Assembly (NCBI GenBank): GCA_021401465.1
Contig: JADDMT010000061.1
Location: 62,001-126,000, forward strand
Direction of reading: 5' to 3'
DNA from: Teratosphaeria epicoccoides
Lineage: Eukaryota > Ascomycota > Dothideomycetes > Mycosphaerellales > Teratosphaeriaceae
DNA: 64,000 nt
The translations under genes were made by a program, and so were the position numbers. The stretch's first letter is position 1, and each line of letters starts with the position of its first letter. The notes beneath the pieces were generated by a model, which saw only the letters and a program-made list of their open reading frames with translations, was not told the origin of the DNA and did not search any database. Positions 1 through 11,121 of the stretch are shown here, piece by piece.

Positions 1-1017
1 TGACTACATAGAGTGCTAGTTACCTTAACCTCCGATCGCGGGCCTATACTTACCTCTAAGTTTTAGTCGACAGTATGTTTCTACCTTAGAGTCTAGCGGA
101 AACTAAGTACTACGTTCTACCCGCAGACTAACAGACAGACAGAGCGGCAGAACTAGACGCTAGAGTAGTACCTACGCACATACTATAACTTCGAGCAGGA
201 CAACTAGTCCTACTTGCTGTCTACGGCGGAATTTGCATATAACGACAGCCGACATGCAGCTATAGGAGTTACACCGTTCTAAGCGAACTAGCTCTAGGAC
301 CTAAGGAGGGCAGCCTGGCCTAAAATGGCTCGAATAGCAGGTAACTCGGCCTAAGCGGAGGAGCTAGTACGCGAGATGCTCGCAGCTTAGCGGGGCATGA
401 GGGAGCGGCTTGCTAAGGCGAAGTAGTCGCAGGCAAAGCACTATAACTAGCGTCACACTAACGTGTCCTTTGCTGTCAGGGACGAAGTATACCTCTTAAC
501 AGCTAATATCAAGAGCATGCGGCCTAGTAAGAAGCTAGATCACAAGTAGATTAGGCCGTACAAGGTCCTGAAGGTAGTAAACAGGGTAGCTTACACCTTA
601 GACTTGCCTAGCGACATGCGCATCTACCCTACCTTCTACATATCGCTCCTCGAGCCGGCTGCTAATAGCCCGCTCTAGGCTAGGCAGTAGTCAGAACAGC
701 AGAGATTCGAGGCGGATGTAGGCGACATGTACAAGGTAGACTACATTAAGGAGAAACAGGTCGACGAGTTTGGCGACTAGTCCTACCTAGTATCCTGAAG
801 GGGTATAGTAGTAAGGAGGATACCTAGGAACTAGCGGTACATATTAGCAAGGCGGCCATAGACGCTTTTAAGAAGAAGCTAGGCACATGTCGCCCCCCGC
901 GGGGCAAGGACAAGCAGGTAGGGGCACCTCGCCGCTAGGGGGCCCGGAAGGCGTCTAAACAGGCCAAACTAGACTAGGCGAGCGGGGATTAGACACAAGT
1001 GTATGTAGCAGACAGCT
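1..1017 (+). pseudogene. pol remnant: integrase C-terminal half and chromodomain
   Basis: The frame starting at base 1 reads as a Ty3/gypsy integrase once TAG is taken as Gln or Trp. Around 31-42 it has the second catalytic Asp in the context S-D-R-G-P. A Q-T-N-R-Q-T-E-R-Q stretch near 120-150 carries the catalytic Glu, followed by A-E-F-A-Y-N-D and the K-L-D-H-K..PYKVL C-terminal region. After about 790 the frame shifts and a chromodomain-like segment follows (GYSSKEDT, then charged residues). The N-terminal integrase, RT and gag lie outside the window. Repeated TAG stops make it non-functional. Family assignment is firm; exact ends are approximate. Confidence 0.85.
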
Positions 1018-1212
1018 AAAGGGTACAGCTATTTATTGTCGGCAAGACTTTAAACAACAACAAGGGCTAGGCCGCCCTGGCTTAGGCCAGGTAAATGCTA
1101 ACCTATACCTAGATCCCTAGTGCTCTTACTAGCTATATAGCCTCGCCTAAACTACACTTGTACTACTCTAGCCTAGATCACACTAAATTAGTCCGTTCTA
1201 GACTAGGCTAAC

Positions 1213-2057
1213 CTAGTCACTATCCTCATCATCCTTATGTCCCTCGTTTAGGGCCCTGCCCTCTAACTCGCGAGTAGTTAGGACGAGAAGCATGCCCTGA
1301 AGGTCGGACTTAGGCCTACTACTCTTCATCTTACTAACCCGGGCCGAGATGTTCTAGAGCGAGGTCGCCATTTCCGTAATGCGCCTATTGCCGATCCGCT
1401 TGATATCCTCGAGCCGCTTACTAGCTAAGGTGTCCTCGATCAAGAACTTCAAGCCCTTGAGCTTCTAGACAGGGTTAGTACGGACTAGGCGAAGCCGAAA
1501 AGGACCTAACACTTACGTTCGGGGTTAGAGCACTCCTGTTACGAACGCGCTTCGCTACCTTCTTGCTAGATTAGTCCTACCTCTCCTGCCTAAGGTGCTA
1601 CGACAAGCCGCCCTCGCTACGAAGGGTGTTACCTAGCTCCCTACAGACTAGTTAGCTCCATTCTAGGGCGAGGTGCCCTAGTCTGGCACTTATAGGATCG
1701 TAGTGCCTGTAATCTTCCTAATGCGGCGCATAATGGCCTCCTTCTCCTCGTCACTAGCATCATCGGCCAAGGCTTTGATTTCGCGGCGCATACCCTTCTA
1801 TTCGTCCTCTTTCGAGGCCGGGAGCTATTAGAGTTAGCTACAGTGCACCGAACTAGACTAGACTAAATTACCTAGAAGCAGTCCTTGCTACTTAGGCAGT
1901 TGCCGCAGTTAGGGGTAATGCTAGCGGGGACAGGCTTGTTTACAATGGGGCAGAGCTTCTTGATGTTAGCCGGGTTAGGATCCTCGTAACAGCTGTAGCA
2001 CAGGTTAGCTAGAAACGAGGAAGTAGTCTCTAGGTCATGGTTGTACTCCTCGCGCAT
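1213..2057 (-). pseudogene. antisense accessory gene of G1, Cys-rich N-terminus
   Basis: Between pol and the 3' LTR, on the opposite strand, a frame opens at 2057 and stays clear to about 1869. It encodes a Cys-rich segment: C-Y-S-C near residue 20, a single Cys about 15 residues later, then C-G-N-C-x5-C near the end. A GTAATT..GCTAACTC..TAG stretch directly follows and would make a fungal intron. Beyond it the strand reads as a charged helical protein (for example REIKALADDASDEEKEA) interrupted by TAG, ending at 1213. Copy 2 of G1 has the same arrangement. I know no named family for it. The start may lie upstream, since ATA codons there could be mutated ATG. The intron and exon joins are inferred. 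Confidence 0.55.
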
Positions 2058-2453
2058 GACCTTGGCAGCTAATCTCTTCCTGTTCGCTATTATATTAGGC
2101 CGGTTTAGGCCAGACAGATTCGTTTACGGTTAGGTTGCAGGACTCTAGGACTACATGCTACTGTTAGCACCTAAAATGCCCGCACTGCCGCAAAATGGAC
2201 TAAATTAGACTAATTTGCCCTACCCTCGCCAGCCTACAGATTTTGCACTCTACTTACTAATTAGAGGCAGATGTAGGTTAGAAGGTTTAGAATTAAACTT
2301 CGAGTTCTTTTAGATATTACTAATATGACTCATTAATAGCGACTTCCCCTTTAGGACTAGTCACTGCTGCCAAGTTCCATATCTTTCGACTACCTTCTGC
2401 CTATACTAGTTGTGAATTTTGACACTATCATGCGGGTTTTGAGGACAAAACCT

Positions 2454-2471
2454 AGGGGAAGGGGGGGGCAA
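2454..2471 (+). other. polypurine tract of G1 copy 1
   Basis: A purine-only run broken by one C lies directly before the LTR start at 2472. This is where plus-strand priming occurs in LTR retroelements. G1 copy 2 has a matching tract before 32455. Confidence 0.7.
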
Positions 2472-2730
2472 TGTTAGGACTACCTCCGCACATCCCTACA
2501 GAATCTACCTACTAACTCACTAGCCCTGACTAGCCTAGCAGGGCGCAATCCGGCTAGGGTCGTCCCTATTAGGGCCTAGGCCGCCTAGGCCTGCCTGGCC
2601 TAGGCATAGTAAGGAGACTCCTTAATCCCCCTAACTCATCCTACTTCCTTCTCTATCGATTCGAGTAGTCCTACTATACACCTATAGCCTGTACTTTGGC
2701 TAGCCTGCGTTAGTCCTGTTACTTTAGACA
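2472..2730 (+). repeat. 3' LTR of G1 copy 1
   Basis: It starts TGTTAGGACTACC and ends TTTAGACA, and aligns to the two LTRs of G1 copy 2 (17676-17917 and 32455-32699). It is 259 bp against 242-245 bp there because of an extra GC-rich stretch near 2575-2605. No target duplication can be checked because the left LTR is outside the window. Confidence 0.85.
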
Positions 2731-3579
2731 AAGGACCTAGGTAAGGCAACATACCTGCTATACAAGCTTGCTTTAGAGATGTCTGACTAGTTAGAGGCAC
2801 CTAGACAGAACTAACGAGAGTTAGAGACCTCTGACAGATTAGTAAGCGTAACCTGATGACAATCCTACGAATCGTTATATGTAGTAGCGCGCTCTTAACG
2901 ATTAGTATTAGCAATCTTATATAATAGATTAATGCGACCAAACTAAGAAGGTAGAGTTAAAAGAGCTAAAGGCAACTATAGCCTAGGCCTCTACATAGTA
3001 GCTAGAGGGCTTAGACCTACAGGATGCGAATCCTGACGCGCTAAATATAGACTCTGACTCTGACATAGAGTACTACGGCTAGCAGCATACCGACTAATCC
3101 TAGGAGAGTTTAGCTTAAGCTTAGTAGATAGCTAAGCAGGAGACAACATTCTAATGTCGCTAGAGTACTAGTCATAAATACTACTAACATACTATTTGCT
3201 TACGCTCCTACGCTGACGCCTAGTTAGAGGAGCAAAGGGGCTTAGAGGCAAAGTTGCTATTCGCTCGTAACTCTCTGCAATCAGACGACTAATAACGTCA
3301 GAGGATGCTATACTCTAATAACTAGACATAGGGCTCTAAATAAGGCTCATATTCTAGAGTATTGTATTCAGAGCAGATTAGGTCTAATGTAACTACTATA
3401 GTGTAGCAGGCTCCTTACTTAATAGGGACTTATCCTTGACAATTAGTAGGATAGGAGCACAAGTATAGCGAGGAGGCAGATAATGCCTACCCTAGACTCG
3501 ACAAGTTAGAGCATCAATTCTCTTGCTAAGGCAGTTCAAGCTACGATTAGTTGCCTAATCGCAAACCGTTAATTCCCTG
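2731..3579 (+). pseudogene. degenerate long reading frame, 5' part, unknown function
   Basis: From about 2940 to 3579 one frame gives a coherent protein-like translation if TAG is read as Gln/Trp: charged helix, an acidic D-S-D-S-D-I-E-Y-Y patch, then Gln-rich sequence. It stops where the G2 element inserted. The same frame resumes after G2 at 11122, and G2 plus its 5 bp duplication is 7542 bp, a multiple of three, so both parts share a window frame. No RT, integrase or protease motif was seen. It could be the gag of another element or a duplicated host gene hit by RIP. I do not recognise it. Confidence 0.4.
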
Positions 3580-3977
3580 TGTTACTAACCTCGCTATCGA
3601 CTAAGCCTCAAGAGGAATAGTCAAGTCACGTAGGGCAATTATTCTTTAGAGAGGCAACAGTAAACGAGAACGATATAATCTAAAAGGAACAAAGGTTAGA
3701 TTCTAATTAGTGAGATGATAACATGAGTTGAACGCGTTTAAGCTATAAGGGCATCTTAGCGTTCCTAAATACATAGGAGACATTAGTATGTAACAGAGTA
3801 TGTCTCTATTATACTCTGTTAGAAACTATGCTCTAATAAAGACAGTCTCTGTTACTAAGCCGTGTTCTCTGTCTTAGCTGCTATAGAAGCTTCCGAAACA
3901 GAGTCGCATAGCATGACTTAGAGGGTATCGCATGACTCCTCTGTTACGGCGGTATTCCGTAACACCGTTACGTAACA
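3580..3977 (-). repeat. 3' LTR of G2
   Basis: It is 398 bp, exactly the length of the partner at 10719-11116, and aligns to it throughout with mainly C/T and G/A differences. On the plus strand it starts TGTTACTAACCTC and ends CGTAACA. The 13 bases after it (3978-3990, CTATCCCCCTTTT) are the reverse complement of a polypurine tract, placing the element's 3' end here. Confidence 0.93.
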
Positions 3978-4052
3978 CTATCCCCCTTTTAGCTTAGCTT
4001 GTCCTAAGCTTACAAGTGTCGTTACCGTTCTATCTGTTTTCACTACTTAATA

Positions 4053-4676
4053 ATGTCTTCTTCTTCTTCTTGCAAAAAACCTTCCTACCTTAGTTAAAAA
4101 GCTCTTGCTACTAACATCGCAAAACCCGGCACAGAAATAGCTCCTTACAAGAATTGTCGCAACGCTAAGGTTTCTCCTAGCTAATCTTAGCCTTAATGCG
4201 TTGTTAGTCCTTAGTCGTTAAAATGCTCGGAATATGTTCGAAAGAAGTGTAAAGAGTATAATGTTACTCTCTCTTCTCCTTAATAGGAAAAGCTTTAGGA
4301 TCTTCGTAAGAAGCTTCGTCGAGATATTGAATCATTAGAAGAGGAGGAGGTTAATATCATGCAAAAGTTGCAAGATTGTCGCATGAAGAAAATTTGTCTT
4401 TATAAGTAGCTACGTTTAGCTAAGCATCGCACAGATGACGCTATTAGTAAGGCGCTAGATATTCTAGAGCTTAAGGATCCTCTAGTCGAAGAGTCGCTTG
4501 ATAATGTTAGGGTTAAGGTTCCTGAACCTCCTTTTAACTTTAATGGTATCTTAGAAATGCCTCCTGACGAATAGGCTACTCTCGCGGGTTTCTCAGATTT
4601 CACTGCGTTAGGTTCCTCTTCTAGCCTACCTAAATCGTCTTAGAAGTTAGTAGCAGTTAACGAGGTTTTCCTGTAG
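4053..4676 (+). pseudogene. antisense accessory gene of G2: Cys modules plus coiled coil
   Basis: Opposite to the element's genes, an ATG at 4053 starts a 624 nt frame ending TAG at 4676. It begins M-S-S-S-S-S-C. Two Cys clusters follow: P-Y-K-N-C (the Tyr is probably a mutated Cys), then C-V-V, and K-C-S-E-Y-V-R-K-K-C. Next comes a long charged helix with heptad-like Leu spacing (EKL.DLRKKLRRDIESLEEEE and on), typical of a coiled coil, then an acidic Pro-rich tail. Internal stops are TAG or TAA at probable Gln codons. The length (about 207 residues) matches the G4 accessory gene. Its 3' end overlaps the chromodomain end of pol on the other strand. Function unknown; zinc binding is inferred. 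Confidence 0.65.
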
Positions 4677-7600
4677 CTCCTAGGTGTTTTCGGTATAAAG
4701 GTATCCTTTCTACTAAACAAGGTATCTCTGACCTTTCTAGTCTAGGATCCTTTTAACTTCAAACTCGTTCTCTTTCTCTAGTTAGAAGTAAAACGTTTCC
4801 TAGCATAGCGTTTTGGCGTCTGCTAGCTCTAGCATGAACACATAGAATACTAGGTGTATCTTCGCGTCGTCCGGTAGTTTAAGTTAGTAATTAACTAGTC
4901 CGAGGCGCTCATTAATTAAAAATGGCCTGACCTTAACATAGTCTAGTTTCTTAGTCTATCTCCGGGTTCTCAGGTTTTTCGCAAGGAGGTAGACCTTATC
5001 CCCCTTCTTAAGCTAAGGTGCCATTTTTTGTTTAGCGTTATACTGTCCCATGATCTTCTCTTAAGACTTAGCAATTACCTCTTACAATTCCTTATGCACC
5101 TGCTTTAAGTCTTCTAAAGTGACTATCGCCTTATCCGCATGTAGATGTTATAAACACTGTTCCCTAAACAGTCGCGGATGTTCCTAAAATTAGCGAAGAA
5201 TAGTAATTGTTTTGTAGTCTCAGATTATTAATTATTTAGTGCGAGTTGTGCCATAGGCAGTAGTGATACCTAATTGTCCTGTGCGTAGTTGACGTAGTGT
5301 CGTAAATATACCTCTAAGGCCTAGTTCTTAATTTCTGTCTAGCTGTCTGTCTAGAGCTTGTCCCTATCTGTAATATACGTCCTTAGGAATCCATGGTAAC
5401 GCATAAGTCTGTCTAGTACAAGGTACCTAAGTTACTCTACTATGCTCGTCTTATTAGTAGGAATGAAGTGTGCGGATTTTGTAAGCCTATTAACTATGAC
5501 TAGTATCATGTCGTAGCTATGTCCTATGACTAGGTCCTTAGACTCTAGTAGTTTTGTGATAAAGTCTATTATGACTTTGTCCTATAGTTGTTCTAGTAGT
5601 GTCCTAAACTAAATATGTCTATATAGGCTATGTCTACTAGCCTTGTTCCGTTAGTAATGTAGACATCTCTAAATGTACTCTAGAACTCGTTGTCGCATGT
5701 GTAGGAATCTAAAGCTTCGCTTGACTAATTCTATTGTCTTTAAAACTCCAGGGTGTCTATTTTCTGGCCTATCGTGATGTTGTTGTATACACTCCGTAAC
5801 TTGTTCCTTAGGTACTTAGTACTTCCTATGTTCGATTAGGAACTATTCTTTGTCTTCTTAAAGAACTTGCACAATAGTGTTAAGCTCCTTAGTGTTAGTA
5901 CTAAGGCTTCTATCTTCATTTGCCTTAAGTATTTTCTCTTGCACTAGTTCCTGACCTTCTATATAGTCGCTATAGCGGCTTAGTGCGTCGGCCCTTTTCT
6001 CGCGTCCTAGGGTATAGCGGATTTTGAACTTGTACTACCCTAATAGCTCTGACTAGCAGGCTTGTCTTTAGGTTAGTACCTTAGTTATAGTAAAGTAAGT
6101 CAGATTCTTGTGATTAGAAAGAATTATAAGACTCTTTGCTCCTTCTATATATACTCGCTAGTGTTACAATAATGTAACTATTACAAGTAGCTCCTATCAT
6201 AGATGTCGTAGTTTTGTTCCGCGGGTAACATCTTTCTTGAGTAATAGGCTACAGGGTGTCGTTTCCGTCATGCTCTTATGTGAGGCATGCTCCTTTAGAT
6301 ATGTCTAACGCGTCTATTTCTATCTAGACTGCTTTTTCTCTATCGAATAGTCATAGCGTTAGTACTAAAGTGTACTATTCCTTTAGTTACTTAAACGCTA
6401 AATCTTCCCTTTAGCTCTAGTTCTATTTCTTGTCTTTCTTTATAAGCTCTGTTAGGGGTACTAATGTCTTAGAATAGCCCTTAATGAATTTCTGTTATAG
6501 TTAGCTAATCCTAGGAATGCCTGTACGTCCTTAACGCATGTTAGTGTTAGCCATTCCTGTATTGACTTCGTCTTCTCTAGATCGATCCGGATTCCTATTA
6601 TACTAATAATAAATCCAAGGAACTTAAATTCCTTCTTGTAGAACTCGCATTTTTCTGTGTAGTCTTAAACCCTACTTAGCTTAACCGTTTAAAGACATCT
6701 TGTACTTATTATATGTACTTGTCGAGACTTCCCCTAGGATAAACTAGCATGTTATCCATGTATGCTACGACGCAGATATCTAGAAGTTCTCGAAGGACTT
6801 TATTAACAAGGTCCTAACATAACGCCAGAGCATTTGTTAGTCCTATTAGCATAACTAAGAACTTGTAGAGCCTGTATCTTGTCTAGAATGTAGTCATCTA
6901 TTCGTATCTAGGCGCCATGCGTATTAGGTAAAACGCATTACGTAAGTCGATCTTTGTGTACTAGTCTAACCTAGTTAATCGGTCTTGCATTTCTTCGATG
7001 TTTAGTAATAGGTACTAATTCTTAATTGTGATGTCGTTTAGTCGTCTAAAATCTACTACTAGTCGTACTAGACCGCTTTTTCGCCATTAAATAGTCGTAG
7101 CGTTAGTGCTAAAGCGCACTATTTCTTTAGTCGCTTAAATGCTAAATCTTCCCTTTAGCTCTAGTTCTATTTCTTGTCTTTCTTTATAAGCTCTATTAGG
7201 GGTACTAATGTCTTAGAATAGCCCTCAATGAATTTCCTGTTATAGTTAGCTAATCCTAGGAATGCCTGTATGTCCTTAACGCATGTTAGTGTTAGCTATT
7301 CCTATATTGACTTAGTTTTCTCTAGATCGATCCGGATTCCTGTTATACTAATAACAAATCTAAGGAACTTGACTTCCTTCTTGTAGAACTCGCATTTTTC
7401 CGGTGTAGTCTTAAACCCTACTTAGCTTAACTGTTTAAAGACATCTTGTACTTGTTATACGTGCTTGTTAAGACTTCCCCTAGTATAAACTAGAATGTCA
7501 TCTATGTATGCTACGACGTACACATCTAGAAGTTCTTAAAGGACTTCATTAACAAGGTCCTAATATGACGCTAGGGCATTTGTTAGTCCTATTAGCATGA

Positions 7601-8640
7601 CTAAGAACTCGTAAAGCCTGTATCTTGTCTAGAATGCAGTCATCTATTCGTATCTAGGTACTATGCGTATTATGTAAAACATATTATGTAAATCAATCTT
7701 CATGTACTAGTCTGACCTAGTTAATCGGTCTTGCATTTCTTCAATGTTTAGTAATAGGTACTAATTCTTAATTGTGATGTCGTTTAGTCGTCTAAAATCT
7801 ACTACTAGTCGTAGTTTCCTACTTGCTTTTAGAACAAGCATTACTAGTAAGGCTACTAAGGATGTCGACTTCTATATCTAGCCTTTTTCTAGTTTCTCCT
7901 TTAGCTATTCGTTTAGGGTCTTAAGCTCTTTCTTAGACATTATGTATAAAGGTCCCTATAGAGGCTCCTTCCCTAGCTACAAGTGTATCTTATGATCCTA
8001 TAGTTAATGTTTAGGTAAGGCAGCTTTGCCTCTCTCCTCTTTAAAGAGTCGTTCCTACTTACGATACTCCTTAGGGATGTCTAGGTCTAAGATTCTAGTG
8101 TCATCCTTCGATAGTGCATGACTTCTATCCTTCCTGTAATCATCGTGTTAACCCTCTTAACCTAATAGAGGTGTCGATTCAGGTTAAGTACATCCTGTAC
8201 TTCCTATTAATGCAAAGTCTTATGTATTATCCTACGTTTGTTAATCTTATCTATTAGCAAACGCTGCCGCTACATAGGACGAATGCTAATCATGTAATCG
8301 CATTCCCTAAATGTAAGTACTCCTTTTCTCTAGTTAATCACTAGGTTGTGCTTTCTTAACTAAGGCATGCCTAGCACAATGTCATGACTAGCCATATTAA
8401 TAACATCTAAGACAATTTCCTCGTAGTACTATTAGATAGCTAGTAGTAGCGGTACTGTCTCTCGCTCTACCTTAGGTAATAGTAACCTATCTGCTATAGT
8501 AAGTTCATATGTTCCTTCTTTTCTGCTTCGGGTTATAATCCCTTAGTTCTTAACAAATGATTTAGAGGCAAAATTCCCGTCTACTCCGGAATCTATAAGG
8601 GCAGTTATCCTATGCCTGTTAATAATAACTTTAGTGCGGA
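4640..8640 (-). pseudogene. G2 pol: protease, RT, RNase H, integrase, chromodomain
   Basis: On the minus strand, A-L-I-D-S-G (aspartic protease site, 8585-8593) comes first. RT follows, with Y-I-D-D at 7497-7508 and a second, mutated copy Y-M-D-N at 6751-6762. Integrase runs to about 4990 and a chromodomain-like end (EVKRILD, YLV, GYLYTENT) lies near 4760-4640. TAG replaces many Gln/Trp codons, so it is inactive. The integrase part aligns with 14397-15983, which retains about 70 bp near 14950-15030 that are missing here. The polyprotein normally supplies all enzymes for reverse transcription and integration. The chromodomain places the family among chromoviruses. Confidence 0.85.
6322..7812 (-). 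repeat. tandem duplication of about 745 bp inside G2 RT
   Basis: The stretch 6322-7067 repeats head-to-tail as 7067-7812. Anchor pairs are TAGCGTTAG at about 6354 and 7098, the Y-x-D-x box at 6751 and 7497, and ATCTACTACTAGTCGTA at 7051 and 7797, all offset by 744-746 bp. The two units differ by many transitions, so they mutated separately after duplicating. The duplicated part includes the RT catalytic box, which alone would disable pol. Confidence 0.9.
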
Positions 8641-8649
8641 AGACTGCTG

Positions 8650-10690
8650 TCGATGCTTAAGCACTTTCAATGTTAAGGAACTCTCTTAGAACACTCTAAT
8701 CTAGAGAGTAGATCCGTTTCCTGACTAGTTCTTAGCCTGACGTTACTCTAACTATCCTAGGATCTGTTGTTTTGTCCTTAGCGCTTCCTACGCATATAGT
8801 TCTTCTTCGAGGGTTTCGTTACATACGTATTATCCTTGTGCGGCGATCGCCTTCTAGTATTGTTAGTTTAATCTTCTGACTACATCCTGCATTTCCCTAG
8901 TTACTACGCTTTAGTTGTCTAGTAAAAGGTATCTATATAGGGTAACTATGCTTCTTATAGGTATTCGTTTTATAACAAAGTTATAATAAGCATAATCTAT
9001 CTTTAGTTATAGGTAATTCTAGAATTTAGCTCGTAGTATCATCTATGTATAGTTAAGCTATACCGGGTTTATTCTTCGTTGCTTGTTGTTTATCCTTAGT
9101 AATATCTCTTCATGTTATCTTACAATGTGTAGTAAAAATACGCGTATTAGTGCTAGCGTATCTACCGTAAACGTAAGGATTTTGTCGTCGCTTCCCTCCT
9201 TGATCTCTTCATTAGATTCACTTAATTCCTTAGGACTTTCTTCCTTAGACTCGTCTTGCTAATCCTCCTCTTGCTAAGGGGACTCTAGAACTTCTCGAAT
9301 TACTTTAAGCGCCTCTTCTTAAGGGAATGAAGTTCTTAGATCTCGGTTCTCTTTGTCGTTGTTGTTAAAGCAAGACTTGTCAATTTCTTTAAGGCTTGCG
9401 TCTTCTTGTATAAGGCTTAGTCGTGCGTGCCTAGTCCTTCTTGCCATCATACAAAACTCGCGTTTCGTCGGAGCTCTACATGTGCTACGTAGTTCTAGTA
9501 GAATTAGCAAGTGTTCCTTAGGTAATATCCCTAACTTGGCGAATTCTAATTTAACTTCGTTCTTGTAGTTACGGAGTTCCTTGTCTTCTTCATGGATATC
9601 GCACTATAGATCCTTGCAGAGTTCCTAATTAAGGGCTCTACACTATGATCTATTATTCATGCAGGGAGTTCTTCTAGCAACTACCTCTGCGTAGGTCCTT
9701 AGCGCTTTCTTAATAGAGCTTAGCTTACTAATCCTTTTATGGCCTTCTCTGCCTAGGTCCTTCTGTTACATCATATTAAACTATCCGTGTCGCACCTTAT
9801 TCTTGTCACGATAGTTCCTTGCCATATAGCCTTCTCTGCCACAGGAATAACAAGTCAGTTTTCCTACTCCTTAGGGTAAACTCTTCCCCTGTTTCCCTTT
9901 TCCTTTAGACTGACCCTTCTAGATAGTGTTAAACTACTAGTCTATTACATTAGGATCACGCTGTTATTTCTGATAGGTTAGTTAAGACTATCCTCTACGT
10001 AGTTTATCTAGCACATATCCTGCTTTTCTAGAGATCTTGGAGTTATAGTAGCGCTCTATTAATCTTTCGTAAAGTTAGTCATCTAGCTTAATCGCTACTT
10101 TAACTAGTTCTCCGAGGTTGTCGATACGTCCTCCGTGGCGCATGAGTTTGTCTTTAACATTGTCCTTAAGGCCTCGTCAGAACATAACTTGAAGGGCTTC
10201 GTCGTCCTATTTAGTAACCTGCGCGTACTCCTGGAATTTAGCCGCATACTTAGCTGCTAACGTCTTCTAAGTAATATGCTAAATAACTCAAACTGCGGTT
10301 AACATTTCGTTCGAGACTCTATAGACTGTCTTCATAGCATTCTTTAAATAGTTCTAGGATTGAAAGATTCTACTTGAATTTTCCTTGTTGTCTAAGTAGT
10401 CCCTAAGAAAAGGTTTGATCTAGTACTAAGCTCTTCCTCGCATAAAGGTTGTTCTAAAGAGAGGTTTCTATGCTTCTCCTATGTCGTTAAACTTAAAGTA
10501 CATGTCTATTTAGGTAAGCCAGATGTCAAACTTGTCTTAGTCGCTATAGTAGTAGTCTAGCTTGCTAACCTTAAGGGAGTCCTCCTTAGTGTAGTTAGCA
10601 AGTGCGTTCATAGCTAACTAAGAAGTGCTAGATTGTTAGCGAGAGCTTCCTACATTGCTTAGGGCGGGAGTTCCCCTTCTAGTTTGCTAT
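8650..10690 (-). pseudogene. G2 gag and linker to protease
   Basis: Read on the minus strand from about 10690, this covers capsid-like sequence and a zinc knuckle at about 9813-9857 (C-Y-S-C-G-R-E-G-Y-M-A-R-N-Y). The His and last Cys of the C-x2-C-x4-H-x4-C pattern have become Tyr, as expected from CAC/TGC to TAC/TAT. Between the knuckle and the protease at 8590 lies an unusually long (about 1.1 kb) charged helical segment. It includes a 63-codon open stretch at 9319-9510 and is shared with the fragment at 62698-64000. Broken by many TAG codons. Confidence 0.75.
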
Positions 10691-10718
10691 GTAGCATTTA
10701 TCCTAAGGGCGTTTAAAG

Positions 10719-11116
10719 TGTTACTAACCTCGCTATTAACTAAGCCTCAAGAGGAATAGTCAAGTCATGTAGGGCAATTATTCTTTAGAGAGGCAATAGT
10801 AAACAGGAACGATATAATTTAAAAGTAACAAAGGTTAAATTCTAATTAGTAAGATAATAACATGAGTTAAATGCGTTCGAGCTATAAGAGCATCTTAGCG
10901 TTCCTAAATACATAGGAGACATTAATGTGTAAAAGAGCATATCTCTGTTATGCTCTGTCGGAAACTATGCTCTAATAGAGACGGTCTCTATTACTAAGCT
11001 ATGTTCTCTGTCTTAGCTCCTATAGAATCTTCTGAAACAGAGTCGTATCATATGACTTAGAGGGCATCGCATAACTCCTCTGTTACGGCGGTGTTCCGTA
11101 ACACTGTTCCGTAACA
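10719..11116 (-). repeat. 5' LTR of G2
   Basis: 398 bp partner of 3580-3977. On the element strand it starts TGTTACGGAACAG and ends GAGGTTAGTAACA, and internal sequence begins CTTTAAACGCCC. The CCCTG duplication follows at 11117-11121. Its last 170 bases (element sense) also match the G2-type LTR at 47492-47968, while the first part does not. Confidence 0.93.
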
Positions 11117-11121
11117 CCCTG

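Larger units (their letters stand above)
1..2730 (+). mobile_element. Ty3/gypsy element G1 copy 1, 3' part only
   Basis: This is the right end of a plus-strand LTR retrotransposon whose 5' part lies before the window. In order it holds the end of pol (integrase core and chromodomain-like tail), an antisense Cys-rich reading frame, a polypurine tract and a 3' LTR. The sequence aligns by eye along its length to 21830-23327 plus 31502-32699, which is the same family (G1 copy 2). Differences are mostly transitions, and many expected Gln/Trp codons are TAG, the RIP pattern. This copy keeps more CpG than copy 2. Confidence 0.85.
3580..11116 (-). mobile_element. complete Ty3/gypsy element G2 (reverse strand)
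   Basis: Two 398 bp LTRs (3580-3977 and 10719-11116) with inverted ends TGTTAC..GTAACA flank 6.7 kb of internal DNA, and 5 bp CCCTG duplications sit at 3575-3579 and 11117-11121. On the minus strand the order is 5' LTR, gag with zinc knuckle, protease, RT/RNase H, integrase, chromodomain, polypurine tract and 3' LTR. A plus-strand accessory frame lies between pol and the 3' LTR. TAG stops throughout show RIP. The RT region contains an internal tandem duplication. Related sequences occur at 14397-15983, 47492-48519 and 62698-64000. Confidence 0.93.
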
